A stretch of DNA of 64,000 nucleotides from Paragyromitra xinjiangensis. Its lineage: Eukaryota > Ascomycota > Pezizomycetes > Pezizales > Discinaceae. This document shows positions 1-9,608 of this stretch, piece after piece. The notes under the pieces were generated by a model. That model made no database searches. It saw only the letters and a program-made list of their open reading frames with translations, and was not told the DNA's origin. Position numbers and translations under genes: made by a program. Position 1 is the stretch's first letter; the number at the start of each line of letters is the position of its first letter. The stretch spans positions 930,001 to 994,000 of the forward strand of contig JBCAMK010000013.1 of NCBI GenBank assembly GCA_038503065.1, written 5' to 3'.

Positions 1-620
1 AAACCCGAAGGTTAGGCGGTGGTTTCGAAGGCTCAACTATCGCTGAAGAAAGAGCAGCAGGGTGGAGCATTCGCGATGTATTTAAACACCTGCGTTCCGC
101 AGTCCTCGCTCTGCCGTGCTCTAGTGGGGGACTGGGTTTGACCCGGAGTCCCATTGCCAAATGGACTGGTGTTCTACTCCGGAAGACCTTCCGTACTTCC
201 GGGGGCTATGCTCCTAGAGCTGCCGCACCTCCATTAGCAATCTGACCACTCTAGACTTTATGAACCCCCGGCATAGTCCTGCACACTGCAGTCCTACATG
301 CACGGCGCAGTTCAGTCTAATCCGCATGTGTATTACTTGTAGATAGCGCTGCCAGTGCGTTGCCTATCAGCTTCCGCTGATGCATACTGCACAGGTTGAT
401 TCAGAACTCTACCACTTCCTCGGAGTGGTAGATGCAGCCGTCTATGTGCCGTCAGCTCGTCAGCTTACGCACATACGGTTCCTCTGTATCAACCAGATCA
501 GTGGGATGCGGTAGCTCTCTGCATGTGGGAGCAACCCCACCGATGCAGGCTCCTACAGTCCCATCAGTCCGGCCCTGGTCTACTACACATACTAGAGGCA
601 GTAACGGCGTACCCGTTACA
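1..620 (-). mobile_element. Gyp3: LTR of a Ty3/gypsy element, cut by the window edge
   Basis: The right edge ends in CCGTTACA, so on the minus strand the LTR starts TGTAACGG, the same terminus as the complete Gyp1 LTR at 31494-32226. The two also share scattered blocks in the same order, for example around the CCTATCAG and GCACAGGTTGATT-like motifs, but are otherwise diverged, so this is a different family member. Next to the terminus lies a short inverted repeat (GTAACGG...CCGTTAC, 602-619). The LTR interrupts ORF2 of nonLTR-A copy A1. It continues beyond base 1, so I cannot say whether it is a solo LTR or the end of a full element, nor confirm its target duplication. Confidence 0.75.
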
Positions 621-1884
621 CAGGAGGTAGGAAATTTGGAGGAAAATCAATTGGAATGGGCTGTGGGGGGAAAAAGGTGCGACGAAAGGCTTTACTGATC
701 TCTTCGTTGCTTTCCTGGTTCTGAATTGGGGGGATGTTAGGCTTATTGCGTGCAGTGCTCTTGTTCATGAGATTCCAGGCGGAGCTGGGGGTTATGTCCT
801 TGAGGGTGTGGTGCCAGTGATCCCATTTGGCTAGCATGATTTCGGTTTAATATTCTTTTCTTGTGGAATTGGCGAGGGTTCGCCAGTGAGGAGGGGCATT
901 GGGTTTCCGTGCTTGTGTTTCGGCCCATGAAAGTTTTCTTTTCAGGGATTTGAGGTTGGGTGTCCACCATGATTTGGAATATGGTCGGGGTTTGGACAGG
1001 GGTACTGTTGACTCTATGGCCAGGTTGATGGTGTTCGTGATGTTCGTGAGGGTGGAATTGGCTTTCTCTTTGTTGAGATAATTGAAGGGAATGGCCGCTT
1101 CCTGTATGATGCTGTGAAAGAGAGGCCAGTTCGTTTTGGAATATAATCGACGGCTGGAATATTCTGGAGGATGGATGTAGAGTGTGGTATGTAGGGAGAC
1201 GTGGTCGGAGTTGTGTGGGCAATTGGGGGGGGCTGACCAAGGTCCGCAGATGTCAGTCAGGCCTCTTGCCATTGTGAGGTCGACAATGCTGGGTCTTTGC
1301 CCATTTCTGGGGAAGTGGGTGAGGGTGCCTGGTTTGTTGAGTAGGCGAAAGTTGTTAGAATCCAGCCAGTTTGTGATTCGTTCTGTTAATGCTATGCGGT
1401 GCGAAAAAAGATGTTGGTAATTTTCGGCGATGGGGCCATACCACCAAGGGTGGTGTAGGTTAAAGTCCCCTGCTAGAATTGTGTTCTGATGAAAATGATG
1501 ATAGAAAAGCGGGAGGTGGTAGTCGTTAGCGCTGCTGCGAGGTTGAATATAGACATTGCAGATTTCAAATGTAAGATGAGGAATCTTTATGAGAATGGAA
1601 ATTATATTGGGGTTAGGTGAGAGTGTGGTGAATATTTTTGTGTTTTTTAGGTTTTTCTTGATATAAATAATGACTTTGGGTGACGGGGAAGGATAGTATG
1701 CATCCGCGGTTCTGGAATTAGGAGGAAGTGTGTTGTGGTCGAGCCATGGTTCCTGTAACATGAGAATGAGGGTGTGTTGAGAATGGTCGAAGTGTGAAAT
1801 GGCTGAGAGGGTAGAGGCTTGTCCTTTGGCGCAGTTCAGCTGCTGCACCGTGGCTATGCCTGTTGTGAGAGGTTGTGTCTCCAT
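621..1884 (-). pseudogene. nonLTR-A A1 ORF2, N-terminal fragment with nonsense codon
   Basis: Encodes the apurinic-type endonuclease half of ORF2. Visible are QEPW near the N terminus, the GDFNLHHPWW motif and the SDHVSL motif, which carry metal-binding and catalytic residues of the exonuclease-endonuclease-phosphatase fold and nick target DNA in target-primed reverse transcription. The frame opens with ATG overlapping the ORF1 stop (TAATG at 1884). Codon 346 is TAA where sister copies have AAA (stop at 847-849). The frame then stays open to about 625, where the Gyp3 LTR interrupts it. Reverse transcriptase and RNase H are missing from this window. Protein similarity to copies A2-A5 is very high. 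Confidence 0.9.
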
Positions 1885-3302
1885 TAAACGTTGGTGTTGA
1901 TGGTTCGGGAGGATTTAAGGCTCTCAGTGAGCTTAGTGTATGCGATGCGAACTTTCCGTTCGAAGGCTTTGTGTCCTTGATTGCAATTAGCGCAGCGGAT
2001 GGGTGGGTGGGTGCATTTGATTCCAGTTGGGCAGCCTGCTGTGGCACAGGGGTGCTTAATGGTTTCGTGGGATTCTGCACAGATTGCGCATTTGAAGTCG
2101 TTCTTGCAGGTTTGTTGGTGATGTCCAAATTCCTGACATTTTCGGCATTGGGTGGTGGGGGAGACAGCAATGTATTCCTGTATACGGCAGAACGAATTGA
2201 AAAGGGGTACCTGGTGGAGACCAAGGGTTTCCATGGTAAATTTTTGGGGGAGGGCAATGACGATGGCTGAATGAGTTTTATTGGCTCTTGCTTCTGGGGT
2301 GGTGAGCCATCTGGGAACTTGGGCGAGGGTGAATGTGGGGACCGAAATGGCCATCTGTTCTGCTACCTCAGTCATGGATGCTTTGGTAGGGATGCCATGG
2401 ATGATGAATTTGGACCATTTGGAATTGGGTCGGGCTTCGGAAAGAGGGATGCTCAGCAGGGTGCAGGCTGTTTCGATCTCCTTGGAGTAGGCTGAGCAGA
2501 TTTGTTCAGCAGACTCGTCGGGGCGTGTGGTGAGCACGAAGTTGTGTCTTGCAGTTTTGGTGCAGATGAGGATTGAAGTGTTGCGTGGGGCAAGTTCCTT
2601 GTTTATGGCGGCGAGTAAGGAATTGTTGGTGAGGGCTGGGGGAAGGTCGCCAGAGGTTTCCAGGATGATTTGACGGTTTATGGCCGTGAATTGGGGCTGG
2701 AAAAGTTTGGGGGGGAGAGGCTTCTTTTTCTTATTGCCCTTGTTGACTTTGGTAAAGGGGTCGGCGGGGGCGTTGGCTGCTTGGGCATAGGTCATGGGCT
2801 TGCCATTGTTTAGCAGTGGGACCTGGGGTTTTTGGGCTGTTTGGGGTGGTTTTTGCGGCTGGTTGTTGGCAGGAGCGGAAGTGCGGGTGGGTTGGCTGGT
2901 GTTCTTGTCAATTGTTTGAAGGGACCTGGCCATGTTATTGAGGGTGGTGGATAGTTTTCCAACCATCTCTTGTAGGATCTTAGTCTGGTCCGTAAGCCTG
3001 AGGATGTCATTTTCCTGCATGGCTACTTTAGCGAGTAGGTGGGTGTTATTCTCCTCGGTTTGCGTATTGAGGCGAGCAAAGCTGGATTTCAAAAGCCAGG
3101 CGGTGTATTGCTCGGTGTTGCCGTCATCTGGAATTTCAGGCATGTAGTCCTCCGTGATTGAGAACTCGCGGAGCCAATTGGGGGTGGAGTCGTCAGGGAG
3201 TTCATGCATCAGGGCTTCATCTTGATATTGTGAATCTGTAGTGAGGTCTTGAGGGCCAGTTTCGAAGAGGGATTGCGCAGTGGAGGGTCCAGGTTGTGCC
3301 AT
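1884..3302 (-). CDS. nonLTR-A A1 ORF1, gag-like nucleic-acid-binding protein
   Basis: ORF1 protein of a Tad1-like non-LTR element, expected to coat the element RNA and help strand transfer. I place the start at the ATG at 3302-3300 (MAQPG...). It is the first ATG of the transcript and sits in a good context (AAG ATG G). The frame is open and conserved further upstream, but without any ATG. The N-terminal third is hydrophilic, with a heptad-like stretch that may form a coiled coil. A Pro/Gln-rich linker follows, then a conserved central domain, then C-terminal knuckles CRKCQEFGHHQQTC, CAICAESHETIKHPC and a third starting CANCNQGH. In A1 the last Cys of the third knuckle is Arg (ERKVR rather than ERKVC), which probably weakens zinc binding. 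Confidence 0.88.
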   Translation of the reverse strand: MAQPGPSTAQSLFETGPQDLTTDSQYQDEALMHELPDDSTPNWLREFSITEDYMPEIPDDGNTEQYTAWLLKSSFARLNTQTEENNTHLLAKVAMQENDILRLTDQTKILQEMVGKLSTTLNNMARSLQTIDKNTSQPTRTSAPANNQPQKPPQTAQKPQVPLLNNGKPMTYAQAANAPADPFTKVNKGNKKKKPLPPKLFQPQFTAINRQIILETSGDLPPALTNNSLLAAINKELAPRNTSILICTKTARHNFVLTTRPDESAEQICSAYSKEIETACTLLSIPLSEARPNSKWSKFIIHGIPTKASMTEVAEQMAISVPTFTLAQVPRWLTTPEARANKTHSAIVIALPQKFTMETLGLHQVPLFNSFCRIQEYIAVSPTTQCRKCQEFGHHQQTCKNDFKCAICAESHETIKHPCATAGCPTGIKCTHPPIRCANCNQGHKAFERKVRIAYTKLTESLKSSRTINTNV

Positions 3303-3620
3303 CTTGGTGGGTGATCCTGAGCGAGCGGGGGCTGGTGAGGGGTTGGAAAGAGTTCTTTTCTTGCCGATGAGGGGGAGGGTGAAGTTGGTGCCAAAGGTCA
3401 CCAGCTTCACGGGAGATGGGGAGGGTGTGCGGGATCTCCTGGGAGGGGTTTGGGGCGGATCCAGGATGATTTGGGGCAGAGCGCCTGATGGAAAGGTGCG
3501 AGTGCGGGGAAGTGGTGAGAAATGAAGCCGAAGAGTTAAAGACTTTTTGCAGTGTGTAACGCCGTTGCAACGTAGAATTGGAGTTTTGCAGGGATCTTTT
3601 TGCTCGTGCAGGATGAGGTC

Positions 3621-3640
3621 CAATTTCCAATTTCCAATTT
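3621..3640 (-). repeat. A1/A2 junction: heptamer tail, three copies
   Basis: On the minus strand the 3' end of copy A2 runs ...AATG, then AAATTGG-type heptamers, then directly into ACCTCATCC, the 5' end of A1. Three heptamers are present. The same arrangement recurs at the other three internal junctions. Such short repeats resemble the 3' terminal microsatellites of I- and Tad-like elements. Confidence 0.85.
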
Positions 3641-3653
3641 CATTTAATTTTAG

Positions 3654-3680
3654 ACAGTCGCTAACCTAACTAGCTACTGA
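3654..3680 (-). other. 3' hairpin of nonLTR-A (A2, repeated in A3-A5)
   Basis: On the plus strand CAGTCGCTA and TAGCTACTG flank a 7-base loop: 8 of 9 positions pair. It lies about 15 bases before the heptamer tail in every unit and resembles the short 3' stem-loops used by some non-LTR elements for template recognition. Confidence 0.5.
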
Positions 3681-3879
3681 ATGACACGCGTATATGAAAT
3701 ACATGGTCTCATCCACCGCCAACCTCGACATCCCCGTGAATATACCATAACATAAAAGAAAATACAAAACATAACATATAACCGAACCAACTAACCACAT
3801 TATTCAAGGAAATTTTATAACCAAACTTAAACCAACCGGATACAAAAGAAAAACTTCCCCCGCCCGGATTGCCTTGTGT

Positions 3880-6800
3880 TCAATTTAAATTAAGCAAATT
3901 TGTATTCGATACGCCATAAAGATATTTGTTGGTAGAAATTGTGGCCAGATTGTTCTCGCGGATGAAGTGCAAGAGGTCAATGTGGTTGTTATTGAGAAGG
4001 ATGGCCGAATACCAATTGTGGCCCCAATTCGGTCGGGTAGTGCCATTGAGTGGGCAAGCGAGGGCTAAGTGTGGAGAAGAACTTATGGCTCCACATTGAC
4101 ATGCGAAGGGAGGGATGAGGGGATTTGGGTCCGCCTTGGTTTGTTGAGTGCGAAGAGTAGATATTGCTTTTGCCTGATTTCGGCGAAGGAATCGTACAAC
4201 TGGAGGGGGGTGGAGAGCAACGGGGGTCTCAGTCGACAGTTGCCATAGCTTGAGGAGGTTGAGTTTGGGTTGGAGGCGAAGCCAACCCAGTGAGGTGCAG
4301 GTATGTTTGCATGGAGGGAGGGAAAGGCCTTGTTTGGCCATTCGGTCAGCGATTTCATTGCCGGGAATGTTTGTATGGGATGGAGTCCATCGGCCGTAGA
4401 CTTCTGAATTTAAATTGTTTAGTGTGGATATGTGTGCCAATGTGTAGTTTAAATATTGGCGGTTGGAAGTGCTGTTGCCCGAAAGAGATAAAAGGGCGTT
4501 TTGATTATCAACGCAGAGGTAAATGGTGGAATTATCCGCAGGTAAGTTGTGGATTAGGAAATGTAAGGCTTCTTGAATGCCATGTATCTCCGCGTCCTTG
4601 TTTTCGCACTGATTTCCCAGGTTGCAATTACCCTGGTGAGAGGAGGTGGTGATCCCGTATTGGATGTGTTGAATGTTCCAGCCTGAGGCAGTAGTGCTGT
4701 CTTCGGCGCGGGAGCCGTCAGAATATAAGATCCAGGCATCCACTAAGCCGTGTAGCCAGTCCATGTGAGCTAGAGCGGCAGATTGTTTGGTGCCTTGAAT
4801 GTGTATGTGGGACGGATGTAAGAAAGGATGAATGGGTAGGGAAAGATCTTCGAGTGGGGCACCGGTTAACAATCTGGCGATCAAGGAACCAACCCGTTGA
4901 AGGCCGGTGCCTTTGAAGTGGGTGGGGTGGAGGTGTTGTAATAATGTGTGATGTAGGGGGTGTTTGGGATTGTGGAGAATGCGTAGTCCGTAATGTTGCG
5001 TGCGCATATCGAGTAGGAGATGGAGAGGAGCTAGCCCGGCTTCAGGTAACAGCTTGTGTATGGGAGTGAATTTAGGAAGGCCGGATATCAGCCTTGCAGC
5101 CCGGTGATATGCTGGCGAAAGTCTGTCCAAGATACTTTGCGACCCAGTCCACCATACCTCGGAGCCATATAAGGCTGCTGGGAGGATGATGGTGAGGGTG
5201 AGTTGATGTAGGAGGTTAGGAGTAGGTCCCTTGTCTTTAACTAGGTTATTTACCAGGTATAGGGAGGTGCGTAACCGCGAAGCAGCTTGTTGGCAGTGTG
5301 AGTGGAAATTAAGTCTTTGGTCCAGTACAATGCCTAAGACTTTAATGTGAGGCAATGGGAGGAATTCTTTGTTGTTTAGCGTTATGGCTTGGGTTGGTGT
5401 TTGGCTGGTAAAAGGGGTGATGAGGTGAATTAGCTCGGTTTTAGATTCAGAAAATTTGATATTGAGGTAAGAGGCCCGTTTTTCCTTTGCCTTGTGTCTT
5501 TCTGCTAAGCGTATGGTGGCAAAGGCGGGTTTCTTGCTCATTTGTAGAGCGGTGTCGTCGTCTATATAAATGGTGGAAATCTCGGAAGGATGTGGTGTCA
5601 GCGGGTCTAGCGCTGCGGCGTAGATAACGAAGGCGATGGATGAGAGCGGTGAGCCTTGTGGGAGTCCGACTGTGAGGGGTTGGGGTGATTCCAGTTCGTT
5701 ATTGATCCGGAAGGCGAGTGTGCGATTGGAAGTAAAACTTTGCATCCATTTGGTGCACCACATGGGAAAGGTGTAATGTTCCAAAATTTTTATTAGGTGC
5801 GGATGGGATACGCAGTTGAAAGCTCCGTCGATATCCGTTGCCAAAATAGAAGGGCGGGAGGGACGTTTTATTGCCCTTTTGTCGTTATGCGGGACAGGTA
5901 TCAACAATTGTCTTTGTGAGGGAGTAAGAATAAAATGAAGGGAATCCGTGGCAGAAACGCCTGTTCTGGCTCCTGTGTGGTGTGGTTGAATGGCACCATT
6001 CATCGTTGCGCATATTTCGAGTTTCCGGGCAACTATTTTCTCAAGTAGTTTGCCGAAGCAGGAAAGGAGTGAAACAGGGCGGTAGCTTTTGGGGGATGAA
6101 TAATCCGCCTTGTTTGATTTGGGAATAGGTACGCAATGGGTTACCTTCCAAGCTGTTGGCATGATGCCCAAACGAAGAAGATTATTAAAGAGAGAAGTAA
6201 GAATGGATGGACGAGCGTGATGCACTTCTCTGAGTGTGATGTAGTTGATTCCGTCTGGGCCAACTGCAGTGCGCATGTTCAATTTTTGAAGGAGGGAATC
6301 GATTTCCTCTTCCGTGACCAGGAAGGGAATAGATTTGGTGTCGGCGGAGGGGGGGGGTAAGAAATTTGGGGGGAAGTCTGGTGGAATAAGCTGTGGAGGG
6401 AAAAAAGTATGACGAAAGGCTTTGCCGATTTCCTCATTGGTTTCTTGTTTTTCAATAGGAGGGATGTTGGGCTTGTTTCGTGCGGTGCTTCTGTTCATGA
6501 GGTTCCAGGCAGAGCTGGGGGTGATATCTTTGAGGGTGCGGTGCCAATGATCCCATTTGGCTAGCATGATTTCAGTTTTATACTCTTTTCTTGTGGAATT
6601 GGCGAGGGTACACCAGTGGGGAGGGGCGTTGGATTTCCGGGCTTGTGATTCAGCCCATGAAAGTTTTCTTTTCAGAGCTCTGAGGTTGGGTGTCCACCAG
6701 GATTTGGAATGTGATCGAGGTTTGGAGAGAGGTACTGTTGAATTGACCGCTAGGTTAATCGTGTTCGTGATGTGTGTGAGGGTGAGGTTGGCAGTGTCCT

Positions 6801-7614
6801 CGTTGGAATAGTTGAAGGGGATGGCTGCTTCCTGGATGATTTTGTGGAATAGGGGCCAGTTTGTTTTGGAAAATAGACGTCGGCTGGAATATTCAGGGGG
6901 TTGAATGTAAAGTGTGATGTTTAAGGAAACATGATCAGAATTATGTGGGCAATTGGGGGGGGCTGACCAGGGTCCACATGTATCAGTGAGACCTCTTATC
7001 ATGGTGAGGTCGACGATGCTGGGTCTTTGTCCGTTCCTAGGGAAATGGGTTAAGATGCCTGGTTTATTGAGGAGGCGGAAGTTATTGGTTTCCAGCCAGT
7101 TTGTGATTTGTTCTGTCAACGCAATGCGGTGCGAGAAAAGATGTTGATAATTTTCAGCGATGGGGCCGTACCACCAAGGATGGTGAAGGTTGAAGTCCCC
7201 TGCAAGAATTGTGTTTTGATGAAAATGGTGTGAAAGAAGTGGGAGGTGGTGGTCATTGGAACTGCTGCGTGGTTGAATGTATATGTTGCAGATCTCAAGG
7301 GTGAGATGGGGGATTTTAATGAGGATTGAAATCATGTCGGGGTTGGGCGAAAGTGTCGTGATTATTTTTGTGTTTTTTAGATTTTTCTTAACATAGGTGA
7401 CAACTTTGGGTGATGAAGAGGAATAATATGCATCCGCGGTTCTGGAATTGGGTGGAAGTGAATTATGGTCGAGCCATGGTTCCTGTAGCATGAGGATGAG
7501 AGTGTGTTGAGAGTGATCGAAGGAGGAAATGACTGAAAGAGTAGAGGCCTGTCCTTTGGCACAGTTCAGCTGCTGTGCCATGGCTATGCCTGTTGTGGGA
7601 GGTTGTACCTCCAT
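3880..7614 (-). CDS. nonLTR-A A2 ORF2: endonuclease, reverse transcriptase, RNase H
   Basis: Open frame of 1244 residues. Endonuclease in about residues 1-230 (QEPW, GDFNLHHPWW, SDHVSL). Reverse transcriptase in about 440-720, with AVGPDGINY, SYRPVSLLSCFGKLLEK, the aspartate motif TDIDGAFN, GLPQGSPLS and the catalytic YIDDD near residue 682. RNase H in about 960-1095, with catalytic residues in YSDGS, DAEIHG, CVDNQ and EIADRMAKQG. A terminal CCHC-like cluster begins CQCG near 1171. This matches the full domain order of Tad1/I-type ORF2 proteins that perform target-primed reverse transcription. The start ATG overlaps the ORF1 stop (TAATG, 7614), so reinitiation is likely. All catalytic residues I can identify are present. 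Confidence 0.95.
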   Translation of the reverse strand: MEVQPPTTGIAMAQQLNCAKGQASTLSVISSFDHSQHTLILMLQEPWLDHNSLPPNSRTADAYYSSSSPKVVTYVKKNLKNTKIITTLSPNPDMISILIKIPHLTLEICNIYIQPRSSSNDHHLPLLSHHFHQNTILAGDFNLHHPWWYGPIAENYQHLFSHRIALTEQITNWLETNNFRLLNKPGILTHFPRNGQRPSIVDLTMIRGLTDTCGPWSAPPNCPHNSDHVSLNITLYIQPPEYSSRRLFSKTNWPLFHKIIQEAAIPFNYSNEDTANLTLTHITNTINLAVNSTVPLSKPRSHSKSWWTPNLRALKRKLSWAESQARKSNAPPHWCTLANSTRKEYKTEIMLAKWDHWHRTLKDITPSSAWNLMNRSTARNKPNIPPIEKQETNEEIGKAFRHTFFPPQLIPPDFPPNFLPPPSADTKSIPFLVTEEEIDSLLQKLNMRTAVGPDGINYITLREVHHARPSILTSLFNNLLRLGIMPTAWKVTHCVPIPKSNKADYSSPKSYRPVSLLSCFGKLLEKIVARKLEICATMNGAIQPHHTGARTGVSATDSLHFILTPSQRQLLIPVPHNDKRAIKRPSRPSILATDIDGAFNCVSHPHLIKILEHYTFPMWCTKWMQSFTSNRTLAFRINNELESPQPLTVGLPQGSPLSSIAFVIYAAALDPLTPHPSEISTIYIDDDTALQMSKKPAFATIRLAERHKAKEKRASYLNIKFSESKTELIHLITPFTSQTPTQAITLNNKEFLPLPHIKVLGIVLDQRLNFHSHCQQAASRLRTSLYLVNNLVKDKGPTPNLLHQLTLTIILPAALYGSEVWWTGSQSILDRLSPAYHRAARLISGLPKFTPIHKLLPEAGLAPLHLLLDMRTQHYGLRILHNPKHPLHHTLLQHLHPTHFKGTGLQRVGSLIARLLTGAPLEDLSLPIHPFLHPSHIHIQGTKQSAALAHMDWLHGLVDAWILYSDGSRAEDSTTASGWNIQHIQYGITTSSHQGNCNLGNQCENKDAEIHGIQEALHFLIHNLPADNSTIYLCVDNQNALLSLSGNSTSNRQYLNYTLAHISTLNNLNSEVYGRWTPSHTNIPGNEIADRMAKQGLSLPPCKHTCTSLGWLRLQPKLNLLKLWQLSTETPVALHPPPVVRFLRRNQAKAISTLRTQQTKADPNPLIPPFACQCGAISSSPHLALACPLNGTTRPNWGHNWYSAILLNNNHIDLLHFIRENNLATISTNKYLYGVSNTNLLNLN

Positions 7615-9032
7615 TAAGCGCTGGTGGTATTGATTCGAGAGGATTTAAGGCTCTCAGTGAGCTTGGTGTATGCGATGCAAACCTTGCGTTCGTAGGCTTT
7701 GGGTCCTTGATTGCAGTTGGCGCAGCGGATGGGTGGATGGATGCATTTAGTTCCAGCCGGGCATCCTGCTGAAGTGCAGGGGTGTTTGATGGTTTCGTGG
7801 GCTTCTGCACAGATCGCGCATTTGAAGTCCTTTTTGCAAGTTTGTTGATGGTGACCGAATTCTTGACACTTTCGGCATTTAGTGGTGGGGGATACAGCAA
7901 TGTATTCCTGAATGCGGCAGAATGAGTTGAAGAGGGGAATTTGGTGGAGACCTAGGGTTTCCATGGTGAATTTTTGGGGAAGGGCGATGACAATGGCTGA
8001 GTGAGTTTTGTTGGCTCTTGCTTCCGGTGTGGTGAGCCATCTGGGGACTTGGGCAAGGGTGAAGGTGGGAACTGAAATGGACATTTGTTCCGCTACTTCA
8101 GCCATGGTGTTCTTGGTGGGAATGCCGTGGATGATAAATTTGGACCATTTGGAGTTGGGTCGAGCTTCGGAGAGGGGGATCTTCAGCAAGGTGCAGGCCG
8201 TTTCAATTTCTTCGCAGTAGGCTGAGCAGATTTGTTCGGCAGATTCGTCGGGGCGAGTGGTGAGAACAAAATTATGTCTTGCGGTTTTGGTGCAAATAAG
8301 AATCGAGGTGTTTCGTGGGGCGAGTTCTTTATTGATGGCGGCGAGGAGGGAATTGTTGGTGAGAGCTGGGGGGAGGTCACCAGAGGTTTCCAGTATGATC
8401 TGGCGATTGATTGCTGTGAACTGGGGTTGGAAGAGTTTGGGGGGGAGGGCCTTCTTCTTCTTGTTGCCCTTGTTGACTTTGGTGAATGGGTTTGCAGGGG
8501 CGTTGGCAGCTTGGGCGTAAGTCATGGGCTTGCCATTGTTTAGCAGTGGAACCTGAGGTTTTTGTGCAGTTTGGGGTGGCTTTTGCTGTTGATTGCTGGC
8601 AGGTGCGGAGGGGCGGGTGGGTTGGCTGGTGTTCTTGTCAATCATTTGAAGTGACCTGGCCATGTTGTTGAGGGTGGTTGAAAGTTTTCCAACCCTTTCT
8701 TGAAGGATCTTGGTCTGATCCGTGAGCCTGAGGATGTCATTTTCCTGCATGGCTACTTTTGCGAGGAGGTGGGTGTTGTTTTCCTCAGTCTGAGTATTGA
8801 GGCGAGCAAAGCTGGATTTCAAGAGCCAGGCTGTGTATTGCTCGGTGTTGCCTTCGTCGGGGATTTCAGGCATATAATCCTCTGTAGCAGAGAAGTAACG
8901 GAGCCAGTTGGGAGTAGAATCATCAGGAAGCTCCTGCATCAGGGCTTCGTCGATGTATTGTGAGTCAGTGGTGAGGCCTTGAGGGCCAGTGTCAAAAAGG
9001 GATTGCGTGGTGGAAGGTCCAGGTTGTGCCAT
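7614..9032 (-). CDS. nonLTR-A A2 ORF1, gag-like protein
   Basis: 472 residues from the first ATG (9032-9030, MAQPG) to a TAA that overlaps the ORF2 ATG by one base. N-terminal hydrophilic region, Pro/Gln-rich linker with the conserved PLLNNGKPMTYAQAANAP, then a conserved domain and knuckles CRKCQEFGHHQQTC, CAICAEAHETIKHPC and CANCNQGP. In the third knuckle, Pro stands where A3-A5 have the zinc-ligand His, a substitution private to this copy. Role: RNA binding in the retrotransposition particle, by family analogy. Confidence 0.9.
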   Translation of the reverse strand: MAQPGPSTTQSLFDTGPQGLTTDSQYIDEALMQELPDDSTPNWLRYFSATEDYMPEIPDEGNTEQYTAWLLKSSFARLNTQTEENNTHLLAKVAMQENDILRLTDQTKILQERVGKLSTTLNNMARSLQMIDKNTSQPTRPSAPASNQQQKPPQTAQKPQVPLLNNGKPMTYAQAANAPANPFTKVNKGNKKKKALPPKLFQPQFTAINRQIILETSGDLPPALTNNSLLAAINKELAPRNTSILICTKTARHNFVLTTRPDESAEQICSAYCEEIETACTLLKIPLSEARPNSKWSKFIIHGIPTKNTMAEVAEQMSISVPTFTLAQVPRWLTTPEARANKTHSAIVIALPQKFTMETLGLHQIPLFNSFCRIQEYIAVSPTTKCRKCQEFGHHQQTCKKDFKCAICAEAHETIKHPCTSAGCPAGTKCIHPPIRCANCNQGPKAYERKVCIAYTKLTESLKSSRINTTSA

Positions 9033-9350
9033 TTTGGTGGGTGATCCTGAGCGGGCGGGGGCTGGTGATGGGTTGGAGAGGGTTCTTTTCTTGCCGATGA
9101 GGGGGAGGGTGAAGTTGGTGCCAAAGGTCACCAGCTTCACGGGAGATGGGGAGGGTGTGCGGGATCTCCTGGGAGGAGTTTGGGGCGGATCCAGGATGAT
9201 TTGGGGCAGAGCGCCCGATGAAAAGGTGCGAGTGCAGGGAAGTGGTGAGAAATGAAGCCGAAGAGTTAAAGACTTTTTGCAGTGTGTAACGCCGTTGCAA
9301 CGTAGAATTGGAGTTTTGCAGGGATCTTTTTGCTCGTGCAGGATGAGGTC

Positions 9351-9370
9351 CAATTTCCAATTTCCAATTT
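9351..9370 (-). repeat. A2/A3 junction: heptamer tail, three copies
   Basis: Same structure as the A1/A2 junction. The A3 3' end joins three AAATTGG-type heptamers, then the 5' end of A2. The absence of host or Gyp1 sequence between units makes the array strictly head to tail. Confidence 0.85.
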
Positions 9371-9608
9371 CATTTAATTTTAGACAGTCGCTAACCTAAC
9401 TAGCTACTGAATGACGCGTGTATAAAAAATACATGGTCTCATCCGCCGCCATCCTCAACATCCCCATAAATATAACATAACATAAAGAAAATACAAAACA
9501 TAAAAACATAAACGAACCGACTAAATCATAATTCAAAGAAATTTTATAACCAAACTCAAACCAACCGGATACAAAAGAAAAACTTCCCCCGCCCGGATTG
9601 CCTTGTGA

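Larger units (their letters stand above)
621..3640 (-). mobile_element. nonLTR-A copy A1, 3' part displaced by Gyp3 LTR
   Basis: Most downstream unit of the head-to-tail A array. It keeps the 5' leader, ORF1 and about the first third of ORF2, and is then interrupted at 620 by the Gyp3 LTR. The rest of the unit should lie left of the window. Its 5' end meets the 3' tail of copy A2 through three heptamers of the AAATTGG type (3621-3640). ORF2 carries a nonsense codon and ORF1 has lost the last cysteine of its third knuckle, so this copy is probably dead. Confidence 0.9.
3641..9370 (-). mobile_element. nonLTR-A copy A2, complete unit of the array
   Basis: Complete unit of about 5.73 kb: 5' leader without ATG, ORF1, ORF2 joined by a TAATG overlap, a 3' untranslated region of about 240 bp with a terminal hairpin (near 3654-3680), and the heptamer tail. 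Both ORFs are open. Differences from A4 and A5 are scattered and the proteins remain closely similar, as expected of separate functional lineages rather than a recent local duplication. The third ORF1 knuckle has His replaced by Pro, which could impair it. Confidence 0.92.

Noticed and set aside
3621..3640. Heptamer repeats as telomeric repeats
   Set aside because: Only two or three units, at each element junction, and the sequence is not TTAGGG-like.
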